Made by a program: the position numbers and the translations under genes. Below, in pieces: positions 1-8,964 of a stretch of 64,000 bases of DNA. The DNA comes from Chloroflexi bacterium bin20 (GTDB lineage Bacteria > Chloroflexota > Anaerolineae > Aggregatilineales > Phototrophicaceae), in NCBI GenBank assembly GCA_002238485.1, contig MPMG01000008.1, forward strand, positions 62,001 to 126,000, in the 5' to 3' direction. Each line of letters starts with the position of its first letter. The first letter of the stretch is position 1. The notes under the pieces are model-generated. The model searched no databases, was not told the origin of the DNA, and saw nothing but the letters and a program-made list of their open reading frames with translations.

Positions 1-625
1 CGGGTACAAGCTCCCCAATGAGCTTTAAGCGTGATTGAGTTTCGGGGTACAAGTACTCTTCAATAGAAACTCCTGGTGAGTTGACAATATATGTTCCGTC
101 TATGTCATTTTCCAATACTGCACGCTGTTTCTTTGATGGTTTGTCACTACGTAGAATGTCATCACTATTGGGCGTAACCAGATAGACCTGTACATCACGA
201 GTCTTCGCAAAGCCATGCATTTTAAGTCGCCAAAAGGCAGTCTGAGTTGCACGCTCTCTGAGAGACGACTTGATTGAGAGTATGGCAAGAATCCTATCTT
301 TGCTTGGCTGGTAAATGGCCAAGTCAACGTCGGGCAGATGACGGCCATATTCCGCAAAATCTATCTCAATGTACTCGTCAAGCGCGCTTAGTGGAAGAAG
401 CTCAAGATCCAATCCGGCAATTTCGCGCTCCAATACATACCCAACAACTCGTTCCAGACCTTTGCCTTTAACTGACCTCCATGACTGTTCAAAATCCTTT
501 GTTTCGTGAGGAAACTTATAGTCATGACGGTCGCGCGCAACCGAAAGCAGCTTTGGAATATCGGTGAATTCTGTTCCACCCAATTCCTTGAGGAGAGGTA
601 CAAAGTCCTTTGCCTTTAAGACCAT
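1..625 (-). CDS. Type II restriction endonuclease, partial (C-terminus beyond left edge)
   Basis: About 208 residues are visible, read leftwards from an ATG at 625; the 3' end lies outside the window. The protein has a helical N-terminus, a segment SWRSVKGKGLERVVGYVLER (49-68), then PDVDLAIY (98-105) and ILSIKSSLRER (115-125). This resembles a PD-(D/E)xK nuclease core in which the acidic residue before the lysine is replaced by serine (S117-x-K119). Some CCGG-cutting enzymes of the Cfr10I/NgoMIV/BsaWI type carry such a swap. The start overlaps the 3' end of the upstream methyltransferase by 10 nt, so the two are translationally linked as an R-M operon. The nuclease role is inferred from partner and motif; the recognition site cannot be read from the sequence. 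Confidence 0.75.
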   Translation of the reverse strand, partial: MVLKAKDFVPLLKELGGTEFTDIPKLLSVARDRHDYKFPHETKDFEQSWRSVKGKGLERVVGYVLEREIAGLDLELLPLSALDEYIEIDFAEYGRHLPDVDLAIYQPSKDRILAILSIKSSLRERATQTAFWRLKMHGFAKTRDVQVYLVTPNSDDILRSDKPSKKQRAVLENDIDGTYIVNSPGVSIEEYLYPETQSRLKLIGELVP

Positions 626-1953
626 TTCTCTGCCACCAGTATTAGTTCAGTCGGATAAGCCCAGCTGTCTGCATTCACGACCTTTGCAAACCTGCCTGTC
701 CGTTTATCGCGTGTAGACGGCAGATTCTTGGACGGTATTTCGCGCTTGATTACATCACAGATACGAAAGCCCAAGTCGTCAAGTTGTTCTGCAAATACCT
801 CTGCATTACGAATCTCGACGCCCTTGAGGCTGGTATTGCCAATCACGATGCAGGCTTTCGCGCCAGGCTTTAGCACACGCTCTAGTTCAAACCATATCTG
901 ATACATCGCATGGAAGTAGCTGTTTACACTAGATGCTGTTCTTGCGTGTCTTTCTTCAAGCAGCGATACGATATCACCAGCGAGAGTGTTGCGCGGTTCG
1001 TAAGGCCGCTTGCTATTGACCGATCTCACTTCATTCAGCGTCGAGCCAATGAACTCTTTGCGGAAGGCTTTCAAATCCTGCAAGTTCTCAAACCAAAGCA
1101 TCGACAGTTGGTGAAGGTCGGCATATTCGTATGAAGTTACATAAGGTGGCGAAGTTATCATCAGATCAACAGACTCGTTGGCAAGCGGCAGCTTGCGCGA
1201 ATCACCGCACCAAGCAATAGCTTTGAGATTTCGTCCATGCATTATCTCACGAAAAGCCGTGTTGCCCCGCTTCATCATTCTCACCTGCCGCGCAAATGCC
1301 TTCATAACATCAGCAGGCTGCTTTTTGAAATCGCGAGTCGGCTTGTTGCTCTTCTGATGCCAGATTGAACAGTTCTTGAGAATGTTGGAAAATGCACACA
1401 AGAAGAAAAGGCGCAATTCAACTCGTGGGAATTCTTCAATCGCCACTAGCAGCTTCGCCAGGTCGCGCATTTGTTCTTCTTTGAACCAGTACGCGATTCT
1501 TGCGTTGTCGGGCGGCTCGGCGGTAATCGAATTAAATCGACATTCTAAGTCGCTTTGCACTTTGTCAAGCTCGTCAGGGTCGATGTGCTGGATCTTCGCT
1601 TTGCTGATTTGCACAGCTATGGGATTTATATCGACACCGAAGGATCGTCTGTCAGTCACCATTGCCTCTACAAGCGTCGTGCCACAGCCGCAAAAGGGAT
1701 CAAGCACTAGGTCGCCCGGCACAGAGTGTTCGTCAATCAATCGCCGCGCCAACTGCGGAATAAACTTGGCAGGGTAACGATGATAGCCGTGGGTTATGTA
1801 AGTTGTATCCGCTCGCTTGGCGTGCGCAAATGCCCATTCCGGTGAAATCGGCACATCGTCAAAGTCGAAAGCGGCTTCTCGAAACAGCGGCAACCGTCGC
1901 TGCCCCTCAAGCGCATCGGTTTGACTTAGAACTGAAGGTGCATGCAACGCCAT
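616..1953 (-). CDS. DNA methyltransferase (N4-cytosine/N6-adenine type) of an R-M system
   Basis: This 445-residue protein carries S-adenosylmethionine motif I as DPFCGCGTT (85-93), preceded by a motif-X-like HRYPAKFIPQLARRL (58-72). The catalytic motif is TSPPY (267-271). TSPPY rather than DPPY is usual for N4-cytosine enzymes, so m4C is the better guess, but N6-adenine is not excluded. The order X-I-long helical spacer-IV differs from the common beta-class order, where motif IV comes first. It would methylate the host sites and so protect them from the nuclease encoded immediately downstream, whose start it overlaps. The ATG at 1953 fits; an unusual N-terminal extension of about 45 residues precedes the conserved part. 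Confidence 0.9.
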   Translation of the reverse strand: MALHAPSVLSQTDALEGQRRLPLFREAAFDFDDVPISPEWAFAHAKRADTTYITHGYHRYPAKFIPQLARRLIDEHSVPGDLVLDPFCGCGTTLVEAMVTDRRSFGVDINPIAVQISKAKIQHIDPDELDKVQSDLECRFNSITAEPPDNARIAYWFKEEQMRDLAKLLVAIEEFPRVELRLFFLCAFSNILKNCSIWHQKSNKPTRDFKKQPADVMKAFARQVRMMKRGNTAFREIMHGRNLKAIAWCGDSRKLPLANESVDLMITSPPYVTSYEYADLHQLSMLWFENLQDLKAFRKEFIGSTLNEVRSVNSKRPYEPRNTLAGDIVSLLEERHARTASSVNSYFHAMYQIWFELERVLKPGAKACIVIGNTSLKGVEIRNAEVFAEQLDDLGFRICDVIKREIPSKNLPSTRDKRTGRFAKVVNADSWAYPTELILVAEKWS

Positions 1954-2024
1954 GACGAGAGTATACCCTAACTGAGAACTTTCCGCTAAGAGATATTAGA
2001 ACATATTTTCGTCAAGACTGCAAC

Positions 2025-2258
2025 TTACGATTCGGTCTCATGGTCTTGCTTCTTGTATTCAGCCCTTACAAACTTATCGTCCCATTCCCTGAATTCATCT
2101 AAAAATCGCTTGTATAAGTCGATGGCATCGTCGTTGTCCGTTTGCAAGCCCCACAAATACAGATGGAAGACCGCTTCCTTCACTATCGCATAAGGCAATT
2201 CATAAATGGTAACAAGGTCTGCCAACTGCGATTCGCCGGCAGGCTTTTGCGCGCTCAT
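2025..2258 (-). CDS. Small protein of unknown function
   Basis: This 77-residue acidic, helical protein has no family I recognise. The start at 2258 is chosen because AAGGAG sits six bases upstream; an in-frame ATG 33 nt earlier lacks a ribosome site. It lies 71 bp upstream of the methyltransferase on the same strand, so it may belong to the R-M transcript. It has no helix-turn-helix and does not look like a C (controller) protein. Its sequence runs from a polar N-terminus through LADLVTIYELPYAIVKEAVF to a charged C-terminus. The function is unknown. Confidence 0.6.
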   Translation of the reverse strand: MSAQKPAGESQLADLVTIYELPYAIVKEAVFHLYLWGLQTDNDDAIDLYKRFLDEFREWDDKFVRAEYKKQDHETES

Positions 2259-2340
2259 CGCGTTCTCCTTTGCAAGCTCGGAAGTCCCCATGCCTTTGCG
2301 CTCATTCTACCCGGACACAGCACACAGCCCGCGTCAAGGC

Positions 2341-2979
2341 TCAGTTCCCCACACTCTCCACCGCATTCACCAGGATGCGCGCGCGGCTCCTCAAGCGCGA
2401 CTTTCCCCAGCTGCCATCGCCCACCAGCCAGCCGCCCATGCCCACGGCCACCGCCCCTGCCTGGATCAATTCCCGCGCATTTTGGTCGTTCATCGCGCCA
2501 TTGCACATGAAGCGCATATGTCCCAGCGGCCCAAATATCGCCGCGAAGTAATCGACCCCCAGCGCGCCGATCGGGAAGAGCTTCAGCAGCGGCGGTCCCA
2601 TCGCCCAAGCCGCAACCGCTTCGGTCGGGGTGGCGACGCCGGGCGCAACCAGCACATCGCTGTCCAGCGCCGCCTGCACAACTTCGGGCTGGAATGCGGG
2701 CGAAACGATGAAATCCGCGCCGGCATCCAGGGCTTGCCGCGCCGCCTCTGCGCTGAGCGCCGTGCCCATGCCCACGCAGGCTTCGTCTCCATATTCGGCT
2801 TTCAGCGCCTGCATGGCTGCGATTGGCTGCTGCGAATTCATCAGCATCTCGAAGCAGCGAATGCCTTCGCCCATCAGCGCTTGGCTGGCGCGCAGGGCAA
2901 CATCGGGCGGGAAGTTGCCGCGCATGCCGGCGACGATGCGCGTGGAGGTGATGGTCTGCAAGGCAGATTCGGCATTCAT
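2341..2979 (-). CDS. eda: 2-dehydro-3-deoxy-6-phosphogluconate (KDPG) aldolase
   Basis: This 212-residue protein is the normal length for the class I aldolase that splits KDPG into pyruvate and glyceraldehyde-3-phosphate in the Entner-Doudoroff pathway; relatives act on KDPGal. The Schiff-base lysine lies in PLLKLFPIGALG (K133) and the base glutamate in RCFEMLM (E44). The IVAGMRGN start region and the glycine-rich phosphate-binding part (VAVGMGGWLVG) also fit. An upstream ATG-rich extension is ignored because the conserved fold begins at 2979. It is divergent from glycerate kinase, suggesting a sugar-acid catabolic neighbourhood. Confidence 0.92.
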   Translation of the reverse strand: MNAESALQTITSTRIVAGMRGNFPPDVALRASQALMGEGIRCFEMLMNSQQPIAAMQALKAEYGDEACVGMGTALSAEAARQALDAGADFIVSPAFQPEVVQAALDSDVLVAPGVATPTEAVAAWAMGPPLLKLFPIGALGVDYFAAIFGPLGHMRFMCNGAMNDQNARELIQAGAVAVGMGGWLVGDGSWGKSRLRSRARILVNAVESVGN

Positions 2980-3109
2980 GGGACGCTCGCTTTCCTGGTG
3001 ATTCCAGTCATGGGGGCGGCTGTTGTATACTTGCCCGTGGTCATGTCGCTTGCGCTTATGATAGTGGGCGGCGGGCATTTTGCCAATTGATGATGACAGG
3101 GGCGCGAGC

Positions 3110-4258
3110 GTGAAAATCTTGATCGCGGCCGGCGCATTCAAGCAGAGCCTGACGGCGGCGCAGGCTTGCCAGGCGATAGAACGCGGCTTGCGCGAATCGG
3201 GCTTGCATGCCGAGACTGTTCGCTTGCCAATCGCCGATGGCGGCAATGGCACACTGGATGCCTTCCTGGCGACTGGCGGTGAGCGCGTGACCGTGCCGGC
3301 GCTTGATCCCCTGCTCCGTCCCATTCATGCCGAGTATGGGCTGATCGATGGCGGGCGCACTGCCGTGATTGAAATGGCGCTGGCCAGCGGGCTGGAGCTG
3401 CTGGCGGCGGACGAGCTGGATGCGCTGCGTGCCAGCAGTTATGGAACAGGCGAATTGATGATGGCGGCGCTGGAAGGCGGGGCGCGGCGCTTCGTCATCG
3501 GGCTGGGCGGCAGCGCGACAACAGATGGCGGCATGGGCTGCATGCAGGCGCTGGGCGCCCGGCTGCTGGACAAAGACGGACAGGAACTTGCGCGGGGAAT
3601 CGGCGGCGGCGGGCTGGCGGATATCGCGCAAATCGATGCGAGCGGGCTGGACAAACGGTGGCGGGATGCGCAAATCGTCATCGCTTCTGATGTGGATAAT
3701 CCGACCCTAGGCGAGAATGGCGCGGCGCATATCTTTGGACCGCAGAAAGGCGCTGATGAGGGGCAAGTCGAGTTGCTGGAACAGAATCTGCGCCACTGCT
3801 TCACGTTGATAGCCGAGCAGCGCGGGGTGGATCTGCGGCAGGCGAAGGGTGGCGGCGCGGCGGGAGCCTTCGCGGCCGGGCTGATGGCCTTTTTCGATTG
3901 CGAAATGCAAAGCGGTATCGATCTCGTCCTGGCGCACAATGGCTTCCGCGAGCAACTGCCGGGCTGCGCGCTGGTGATCACGGGCGAAGGCAAGCTGGAT
4001 TCACAGACACTTTCGGGCAAGGGACCGCTGGGCGTGGCGCGGCTGGCGGGCGAATATGGCGTGCCCACGATCGCCATGTGCGGCGGGCTGGCGGTTGACG
4101 AAGCGGAATTGCGCGCGGCGGGTCTGGCGGCGGCGCTGCCCATCGTCGATGCGCCCATGTCGCTGGAGTCGGCGCTGGACGATGCCGATGGGCTGCTGCA
4201 AAGGGCGGCGCGGCGTCTGGGCTATGTGCTGGGGCTGCGCGGCGAGGAGGTCAAGTGA
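3110..4258 (+). CDS. Glycerate kinase (GarK/GlxK family)
   Basis: This 382-residue protein phosphorylates D-glycerate to (usually 2-)phosphoglycerate. Family signatures are the start KILIAAGAFKQSLTA, the nucleotide/substrate loops GSATTDGGMG and SDVDNPTLGENGAA, FGPQKGA, and VITGEGKLDSQTLSGKGP. The GTG at 3110 is preferred over an ATG ten codons upstream because family members begin almost exactly there and an AGGGG lies just before it. The last four bases (GTGA) overlap the proB start, so it is the first gene of a glycerate kinase-proB-proA-glycosyltransferase operon. Pairing glycerate kinase with proline synthesis is unusual, and I see no metabolic reason for it. Confidence 0.93.
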   Translation: MKILIAAGAFKQSLTAAQACQAIERGLRESGLHAETVRLPIADGGNGTLDAFLATGGERVTVPALDPLLRPIHAEYGLIDGGRTAVIEMALASGLELLAADELDALRASSYGTGELMMAALEGGARRFVIGLGGSATTDGGMGCMQALGARLLDKDGQELARGIGGGGLADIAQIDASGLDKRWRDAQIVIASDVDNPTLGENGAAHIFGPQKGADEGQVELLEQNLRHCFTLIAEQRGVDLRQAKGGGAAGAFAAGLMAFFDCEMQSGIDLVLAHNGFREQLPGCALVITGEGKLDSQTLSGKGPLGVARLAGEYGVPTIAMCGGLAVDEAELRAAGLAAALPIVDAPMSLESALDDADGLLQRAARRLGYVLGLRGEEVK

Positions 4259-5349
4259 AACGGATCGTCATCAAGCTGGGCAGCAGCGTCTTGACCAAAG
4301 GCACACTGCGCCTCAATCGGCAGCGCATCCTGGAGCTGGCGCAGCAGATCGCGCATTTGCATGACTGTGGCTACGAAGCCATCGTGGTGACTTCGGGCGC
4401 GCAGGCAGCCGGGCGCGAGCGGCTGGGCTTCCCCAACCTGGGCAAGTCGGTGCCAGCCAAGCAGATGCTCAGCGCGGTCGGGCAGGGACAACTGATGCGC
4501 GTTTATGCCGACCTCTTCGATATCTTTGCGGTGCCGACAGCGCAAATCCTGCTGACCTGGGACGACCTCAGCAACCGCGAGCGCTACCTCAATGCCCGCG
4601 ACACGCTGGGCACGTTGATCGAGCACAAGATCATCCCGATCGTCAATGAAAATGACACAATCGCCACGCAAGAAATCCGCGTCGGCGACAACGACAACCT
4701 GTCGGCGCTGGTCGCCAGCGTTGTCGATGCCGATCTGCTGATCATCCTCACCGACCAGCCGGGCATCTTCACAGCCGACCCGCGCAAAGACCCGCAAGCG
4801 GCGCTCATTTCCGATATCGCGCAGATTTCCGACGATCTATTTGCGCTGGCTGGCGGGGCAGGCAGCAGCAGCGGCACCGGCGGCATGGTCACCAAATTGC
4901 AAGCGGCGCAAGTCGCCAGTCGCAGCGGCATCAAAACGATCATCGCCAGCGGCAGCGAACATGATGTCATACGGCGGCTGGTGGCAGGCGAAAAAATCGG
5001 CACGCATATCGAAGCGACCAACGACCGCAGCGAAAGCCGCAAACGTTGGCTGCTGACCGACCGCCCGCAAGGCAGCCTGCTGGTGGATGAGGGCGCGGTG
5101 ACTGTGCTCATGCAAGGCGGCGCCAGCTTGCTGCCTGTGGGGATACGCGCTGTGCAGGGCGACTTTGAACGCGGGGCGGCTGTCTGTGTGCGCGCCCCAG
5201 ATGGGCGAGAGATCGCGCGGGGCTTGACCAATTATCACAGCCGCGATCTGCACAAAATCTGCGGGGTGAAATCAAGCGCGATCGTCGACATCCTGGGTTA
5301 CAGCTATGGCGACGCCGTGCTGCATCGCAACAACCTGGCGCTGCTGTAA
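4255..5349 (+). CDS. proB: Glutamate 5-kinase
   Basis: The first enzyme of proline synthesis: it phosphorylates L-glutamate to gamma-glutamyl phosphate. The 364 residues comprise an amino-acid kinase domain (KLGSSVLTKG at the start, VVTSGAQAAG, IVNENDTIA, GDNDNLSA, LTDQPGIFTADPR, GTGGMVTKLQAA) and a C-terminal PUA domain from about residue 277 (GSLLVDEGAV...ARGLTNYHSRD). Translation starts at a GTG that overlaps the glycerate kinase stop, indicating coupling. proA follows after a short gap. The PUA domain normally mediates feedback control by proline. Confidence 0.97.
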   Translation: MKRIVIKLGSSVLTKGTLRLNRQRILELAQQIAHLHDCGYEAIVVTSGAQAAGRERLGFPNLGKSVPAKQMLSAVGQGQLMRVYADLFDIFAVPTAQILLTWDDLSNRERYLNARDTLGTLIEHKIIPIVNENDTIATQEIRVGDNDNLSALVASVVDADLLIILTDQPGIFTADPRKDPQAALISDIAQISDDLFALAGGAGSSSGTGGMVTKLQAAQVASRSGIKTIIASGSEHDVIRRLVAGEKIGTHIEATNDRSESRKRWLLTDRPQGSLLVDEGAVTVLMQGGASLLPVGIRAVQGDFERGAAVCVRAPDGREIARGLTNYHSRDLHKICGVKSSAIVDILGYSYGDAVLHRNNLALL

Positions 5350-5423
5350 AAGCCATCCATACTTGCATTGCAGCCTATTCTATGCGAGAGTTTCAGTTCG
5401 TGAAGAAGCATTGTGAACGGGGC

Positions 5424-6710
5424 ATGGCCATGCTGGAAATGGTTGCGGAAGGCGTCGATCTGCAAGCGATGGGGCAGTCCGCGCGGACGGCGGCGGCGGC
5501 GCTGGCGCAGAAATCGACGCAAGAAAAGAATGCTGCCCTGCTGGCGATCGCCGATGCGCTGGAGACACGGACGGACGAGATCCTCGCAGCCAACCAGCGC
5601 GACCTCGATCTGGCGGCGGAAAATGGCATTGACCCCATCTGGATCCGCGACCGCATCGACCTGCGGAAGCGCATGCCCGGCATCATCGCCGATGTGCGCA
5701 AAGTGGCGGAATTGCCCGACCCGGTCGGCGAATTGCTGTTGGACTCAACCCTGGAAAATGGCTTGCGCTTGATGAAACGGCGCACGCCCCTGGGCGTTCT
5801 GGGCACGATTTATGAGTCGCGCCCCAATGTGACGGTCGATATCTCTACGCTGGCGCTGAAGACCAGCAATGCCGTCATTCTGCGCGGCGGCTCCGATGTT
5901 TTGCACAGCAATATGAAACTGACCGAAGCGCTGCAAGGCGTGCTGGCGCGCCACGATTTCCCGACCAGCGCCATCCAGTACATCAGCAGCACCGATCGGC
6001 GTTATGTCAGCGAAATGCTGCGCTTGTACGAGTACATCGACATGATCATCCCGCGCGGCGGCAATGGCCTGCACACCTTCTGCCGCGAAAACAGCAGCAT
6101 CCCCGTCATCACCGGCGGCATCGGCGTTTGTCACATCTTTGTGGATGCCTGCGCCGATTTGGACAAAGCACTGCCTCTGCTGAACAATGCCAAGACACAG
6201 CGGCCGGCTGTATGCAATTCCATGGAGACGCTGCTGGCACACGAAGCGGTGGCTGCCGAGCTGCTGCCGCGGGTCGTGGACGAACTGGGCGCGGAAGGCG
6301 TTGAGTTTCATGCCGGTTCGCGCGCCCTGGATATCGTCGGCGGCGATGCGCGCGTGCTGCCGGCGCTGGATGGCGACTTTGACACCGAGTGGTACAACCT
6401 GACGCTCAACCTGAAGGTGGTCGACAATGTCGACGAAGCCATCGCCCATATCGCTCGTCATGGCACGCAGCATTCCGACAGCATCTTGACCGAAACGCCG
6501 GCTCGCGCCGAGAAGTTCCTCAACGAAGTCGACTCGGCCGCGGTGTACTGGAATGCCAGCACGCGCTTCACCGACGGCAGCGCCATGGGCATGGGCGCAG
6601 AAGTCGCTATCAGTACGCAAAAGCTGCATGCGCGCGGACCGATGGCGCTGGAAGAGCTTACGACCTACAAATGGATCGTCAAAGGCGACTACACCGTACG
6701 AGCTGGCTGA
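5424..6710 (+). CDS. proA: Gamma-glutamyl phosphate reductase
   Basis: Second enzyme of proline synthesis, an NADPH-dependent reductase of the aldehyde dehydrogenase superfamily giving glutamate-5-semialdehyde. The motifs RRTPLGVLGTIYESRPNVT and VILRGGSDVLHSN are typical, and the catalytic cysteine lies in KTQRPAVCNSMETLL (C264 counted from this start). The C-terminus TDGSAMGMGAEVAISTQKLHARGP is the ProA signature. The start is uncertain: ATGs at 5382, 5424 and 5430 are in frame and none has a strong ribosome site, although GGGG at 5419-5422 favours 5430. The stop shares one base with the next gene's ATG (TGATG). Confidence 0.96.
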   Translation: MAMLEMVAEGVDLQAMGQSARTAAAALAQKSTQEKNAALLAIADALETRTDEILAANQRDLDLAAENGIDPIWIRDRIDLRKRMPGIIADVRKVAELPDPVGELLLDSTLENGLRLMKRRTPLGVLGTIYESRPNVTVDISTLALKTSNAVILRGGSDVLHSNMKLTEALQGVLARHDFPTSAIQYISSTDRRYVSEMLRLYEYIDMIIPRGGNGLHTFCRENSSIPVITGGIGVCHIFVDACADLDKALPLLNNAKTQRPAVCNSMETLLAHEAVAAELLPRVVDELGAEGVEFHAGSRALDIVGGDARVLPALDGDFDTEWYNLTLNLKVVDNVDEAIAHIARHGTQHSDSILTETPARAEKFLNEVDSAAVYWNASTRFTDGSAMGMGAEVAISTQKLHARGPMALEELTTYKWIVKGDYTVRAG

Positions 6711-8629
6711 TGGCGCGCCTTAGTTCTCGCAGCGCGGCGCATTGGGTCGACCACCTGCTGGGTCACTGGGTTTGGGTTGCCGCGATGATTCTGGTGGCGG
6801 CAGCGCTGACGATCCCGCAAATCGAAAAGTATCCACTGAGTCTGGATGCCATCGACTCCTACGCTTTTGCCTTTGGTCTTCAGGAAGATCCATATACGAC
6901 CAGCGACATGCTTGGCCACTTGTATTCCGAAATCCCCGACCAAACGGCGCTGTTTTACATACTACTGCAATTCTGGGGCAAGCTAACTGGGCATTCAATC
7001 GCGGCTACGCGTCTGATATCGCTGTTCTGTGGTTTGCTCTCCTTGGCGATGATCTACCGCCTGGCGCGCGATACGGTGTCTCCTGTTGCCGGGTTGTTCG
7101 CTGCTGTATTGCTGCTGGGCAATGCCTTTTACGCTTTCTATTACGCCCAGGCGCGCTATTACACGCTGGTAGTGCTGCTGACAACATTCATCTTGTGGCT
7201 CTATTTGCGGCTAGCAAATCAGCACTACGCGCCGAAGCGACGCGACTACCTGGCGCTGACCTTGGCTTGCTTCGCGCTGGTCAGTACGCATGCGTTCAGC
7301 TTCTTGCTGTATATCGTGCTGTCTCTTTATCACCTGCTGGCAGTAAAGAAGAATCGGCGCTGGGTCGAGTTGATTGCAGCTGCACTAGGTGGTCTGCTGC
7401 TAGCGGTGCCTCAGTTAGCCATACTGCTTAGCGTCGGCGTTGAACGCGCCCAAGGAATGCACAGAGGCGCTTCTGCAGACATGAGCGCCGTGCTGACAAC
7501 CTGGATCATAATTGTAACAAACAGTAGCCCTGTCCTGCTGGTGATAGTTGTCGGTGGCTGTCTTATAGGCTTGCGAAAACAACTGCTGCCTGGCAATCCC
7601 TTTCTGCTGCTCTTTCCGCTGCTGGCGATCAGCATCGGCGTGGCGAGCGTGGCAACTGGCGTCGTCAGCGAAGGACAAATGCGTTACATGCTGGTTGGCA
7701 CGCCAATTGTCATGGGCTTTATCGCGGCGGGCCTCTACGCCTTGTACCGGTTGCGCCGCTGGCTGGGGCTGTTGACGCTGTTGTTTCTGGTGGCAGGACT
7801 GTCCTTCATGCGCACAGCCGACTGGGAAGACTATATCCAAGCGCGCACCTGGGCATACACGCATCCGCCCTGGCATTTGATATCCCGCTGGATGCAGCAG
7901 TCGGGCGAGAAACTGCCTGCAATGACATTCGGCGTTTCTCACAATGCGCTGAGAAAATATACCTTTGTCCCAGCCCACCTTTTGACGTACTACTTCGGGC
8001 AATATGGGGTCGAGGTCAGCAAGCTCGCGCCAGAAGCTATTGCCGACTTCGTTGCGCCAAATGCAGTCCAACAACCGGGCTACTGGACGCTCTATCAAAG
8101 CGCCAATACCGAGCCTGCCACCCTCGCCGCGATTGACATTCTCATGCAAGACCACAATTATGTGCCCTGCGGCACAACGCATTTTCCCAACGCAACTGTG
8201 CTTGTCACCTACCGTTGGACGAGCCTGGCTTGTCAAACTCAGCCGACAGCTATACATTCAACCGCAATCGGCGAGTATCTTGCCTACGGCGCAATTCCGG
8301 GCCATACGGGTGGACGTCTGTTGATCAGCGGCGCGTGGCAGGCAAACACGACAGCCGGCGATGCTGCTTACAATTTGTCCTATCAACTGCTTGATGACCA
8401 GCGGCGGAATGTGGCGCAGCTTGACCTGAACTTGAATCAGATGAGCGAATTGCGGCAGTTTGAATTGGATATCGCCGAGCTGCCTGCTGGAAACTACGCG
8501 CTCTTTGCCATCGTCTACCATGCGCAGACGGGCGAGCGTCAGGCCTGGCAGGGCAATGAGAGCTGGATCCCCGAAATGCAGCAACTGGCAGAGATCACGA
8601 TTCCTGAGCAAGCCGCCACCTCATCTTGA
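6710..8629 (+). CDS. GT39-like (ArnT/PMT) membrane glycosyltransferase, paralogue 1
   Basis: This 639-residue polytopic GT-C protein has about eleven to twelve hydrophobic segments over the first 420 residues, then a soluble C-terminal part rich in beta strands. Such enzymes transfer sugars from polyprenyl-phosphate donors to lipids or proteins outside the membrane. It is clearly paralogous to the gene at 10021-11925 (for example FCGLLSLAMIYRLARD here, FCGLLSLAMVYRLGRD there, and LWLYLRL in both). The usual first-loop Asp-Glu pair is not intact: this copy reads LSLDAID (46-49) where the paralogue reads PSVDEFY. It may therefore be altered in activity. It starts at the proA stop, so it is translated from the proline operon. 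Confidence 0.85.
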   Translation: MARLSSRSAAHWVDHLLGHWVWVAAMILVAAALTIPQIEKYPLSLDAIDSYAFAFGLQEDPYTTSDMLGHLYSEIPDQTALFYILLQFWGKLTGHSIAATRLISLFCGLLSLAMIYRLARDTVSPVAGLFAAVLLLGNAFYAFYYAQARYYTLVVLLTTFILWLYLRLANQHYAPKRRDYLALTLACFALVSTHAFSFLLYIVLSLYHLLAVKKNRRWVELIAAALGGLLLAVPQLAILLSVGVERAQGMHRGASADMSAVLTTWIIIVTNSSPVLLVIVVGGCLIGLRKQLLPGNPFLLLFPLLAISIGVASVATGVVSEGQMRYMLVGTPIVMGFIAAGLYALYRLRRWLGLLTLLFLVAGLSFMRTADWEDYIQARTWAYTHPPWHLISRWMQQSGEKLPAMTFGVSHNALRKYTFVPAHLLTYYFGQYGVEVSKLAPEAIADFVAPNAVQQPGYWTLYQSANTEPATLAAIDILMQDHNYVPCGTTHFPNATVLVTYRWTSLACQTQPTAIHSTAIGEYLAYGAIPGHTGGRLLISGAWQANTTAGDAAYNLSYQLLDDQRRNVAQLDLNLNQMSELRQFELDIAELPAGNYALFAIVYHAQTGERQAWQGNESWIPEMQQLAEITIPEQAATSS

Positions 8630-8655
8630 CAGCGGGCGCCGCCAGCCAGCATAAT
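8626..8655 (+). promoter_or_regulatory. Sigma-70-type promoter for the pheS T-box leader
   Basis: A perfect -35 TTGACA (8626-8631) overlaps the stop codon of the preceding gene. After 18 bases comes CATAAT (8650-8655), five of six matches to a -10. Transcription would begin near 8662 and run directly into the T-box leader. Confidence 0.7.
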
Positions 8656-8661
8656 CAACGG

Positions 8662-8937
8662 CAACAAGCAATGGCGATGACGAAGACAGTCCGCAAACGC
8701 ATCGGCGGATGTCTGTTGCCACAGGGAGTGGGCGTCCTGGACTGCAAGCGCCCATGGCAGCAGTTGCGGAATTCCCTTCCGAGCCGGGATGGTGAAATGG
8801 CGCTGCCAGTCTAGCTGTCCCCGTCCGCCCGGCGTTAGCGGGCAATATGAGTGCAGTGCCGCAGGGCGCTGAACTAGGGTGGTACCGCGGGAAGTCAAGC
8901 GCTCTCGTCCCTGGTCGGGATTGAGGGCGTTTTTTTG
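8662..8937 (+). ncRNA. T-box riboswitch leader upstream of pheS
   Basis: The T-box sequence AGGGTGGTACCGCGG is at 8876-8890. Its TGGT can pair with an ACCA tRNA 3' end, matching the A73 discriminator of tRNA-Phe. An intrinsic terminator follows at once. Upstream, GACGAAGACAG near 8675 can pair with CTGTCCCCGTC near 8815-8825 as the base of stem I, and a GAGCCGGGATGGTG element (about 8782-8796) resembles the distal stem I part. GCCCGG/GCGGGC near 8827-8843 may be stem III. In this class, uncharged tRNA stabilises the antiterminator and turns on the aminoacyl-tRNA synthetase genes. I could not place the specifier triplet with confidence: the only TTC candidates lie around 8770-8780, 5' of where it is expected. 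Confidence 0.85.
8898..8936 (+). terminator. Regulatory intrinsic terminator of the T-box
   Basis: The arms GCGCTCTCGTCCC and GGGATTGAGGGCG (with G-U pairs) close a TGGTC loop and are followed by seven T residues at 8930-8936. The 5' arm lies just after the T-box, so forming the antiterminator would exclude this hairpin. Confidence 0.85.
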
Positions 8938-8964
8938 TGGCGACTTGCCAAAAAAGGGGACGAC

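Noticed and set aside
2206..3090. Long open frame on the plus strand over KDPG aldolase
   Set aside because: It is antisense to a gene with complete family motifs, and its translation is low-complexity R/H/A-rich; this is typical of shadow frames in GC-rich DNA.
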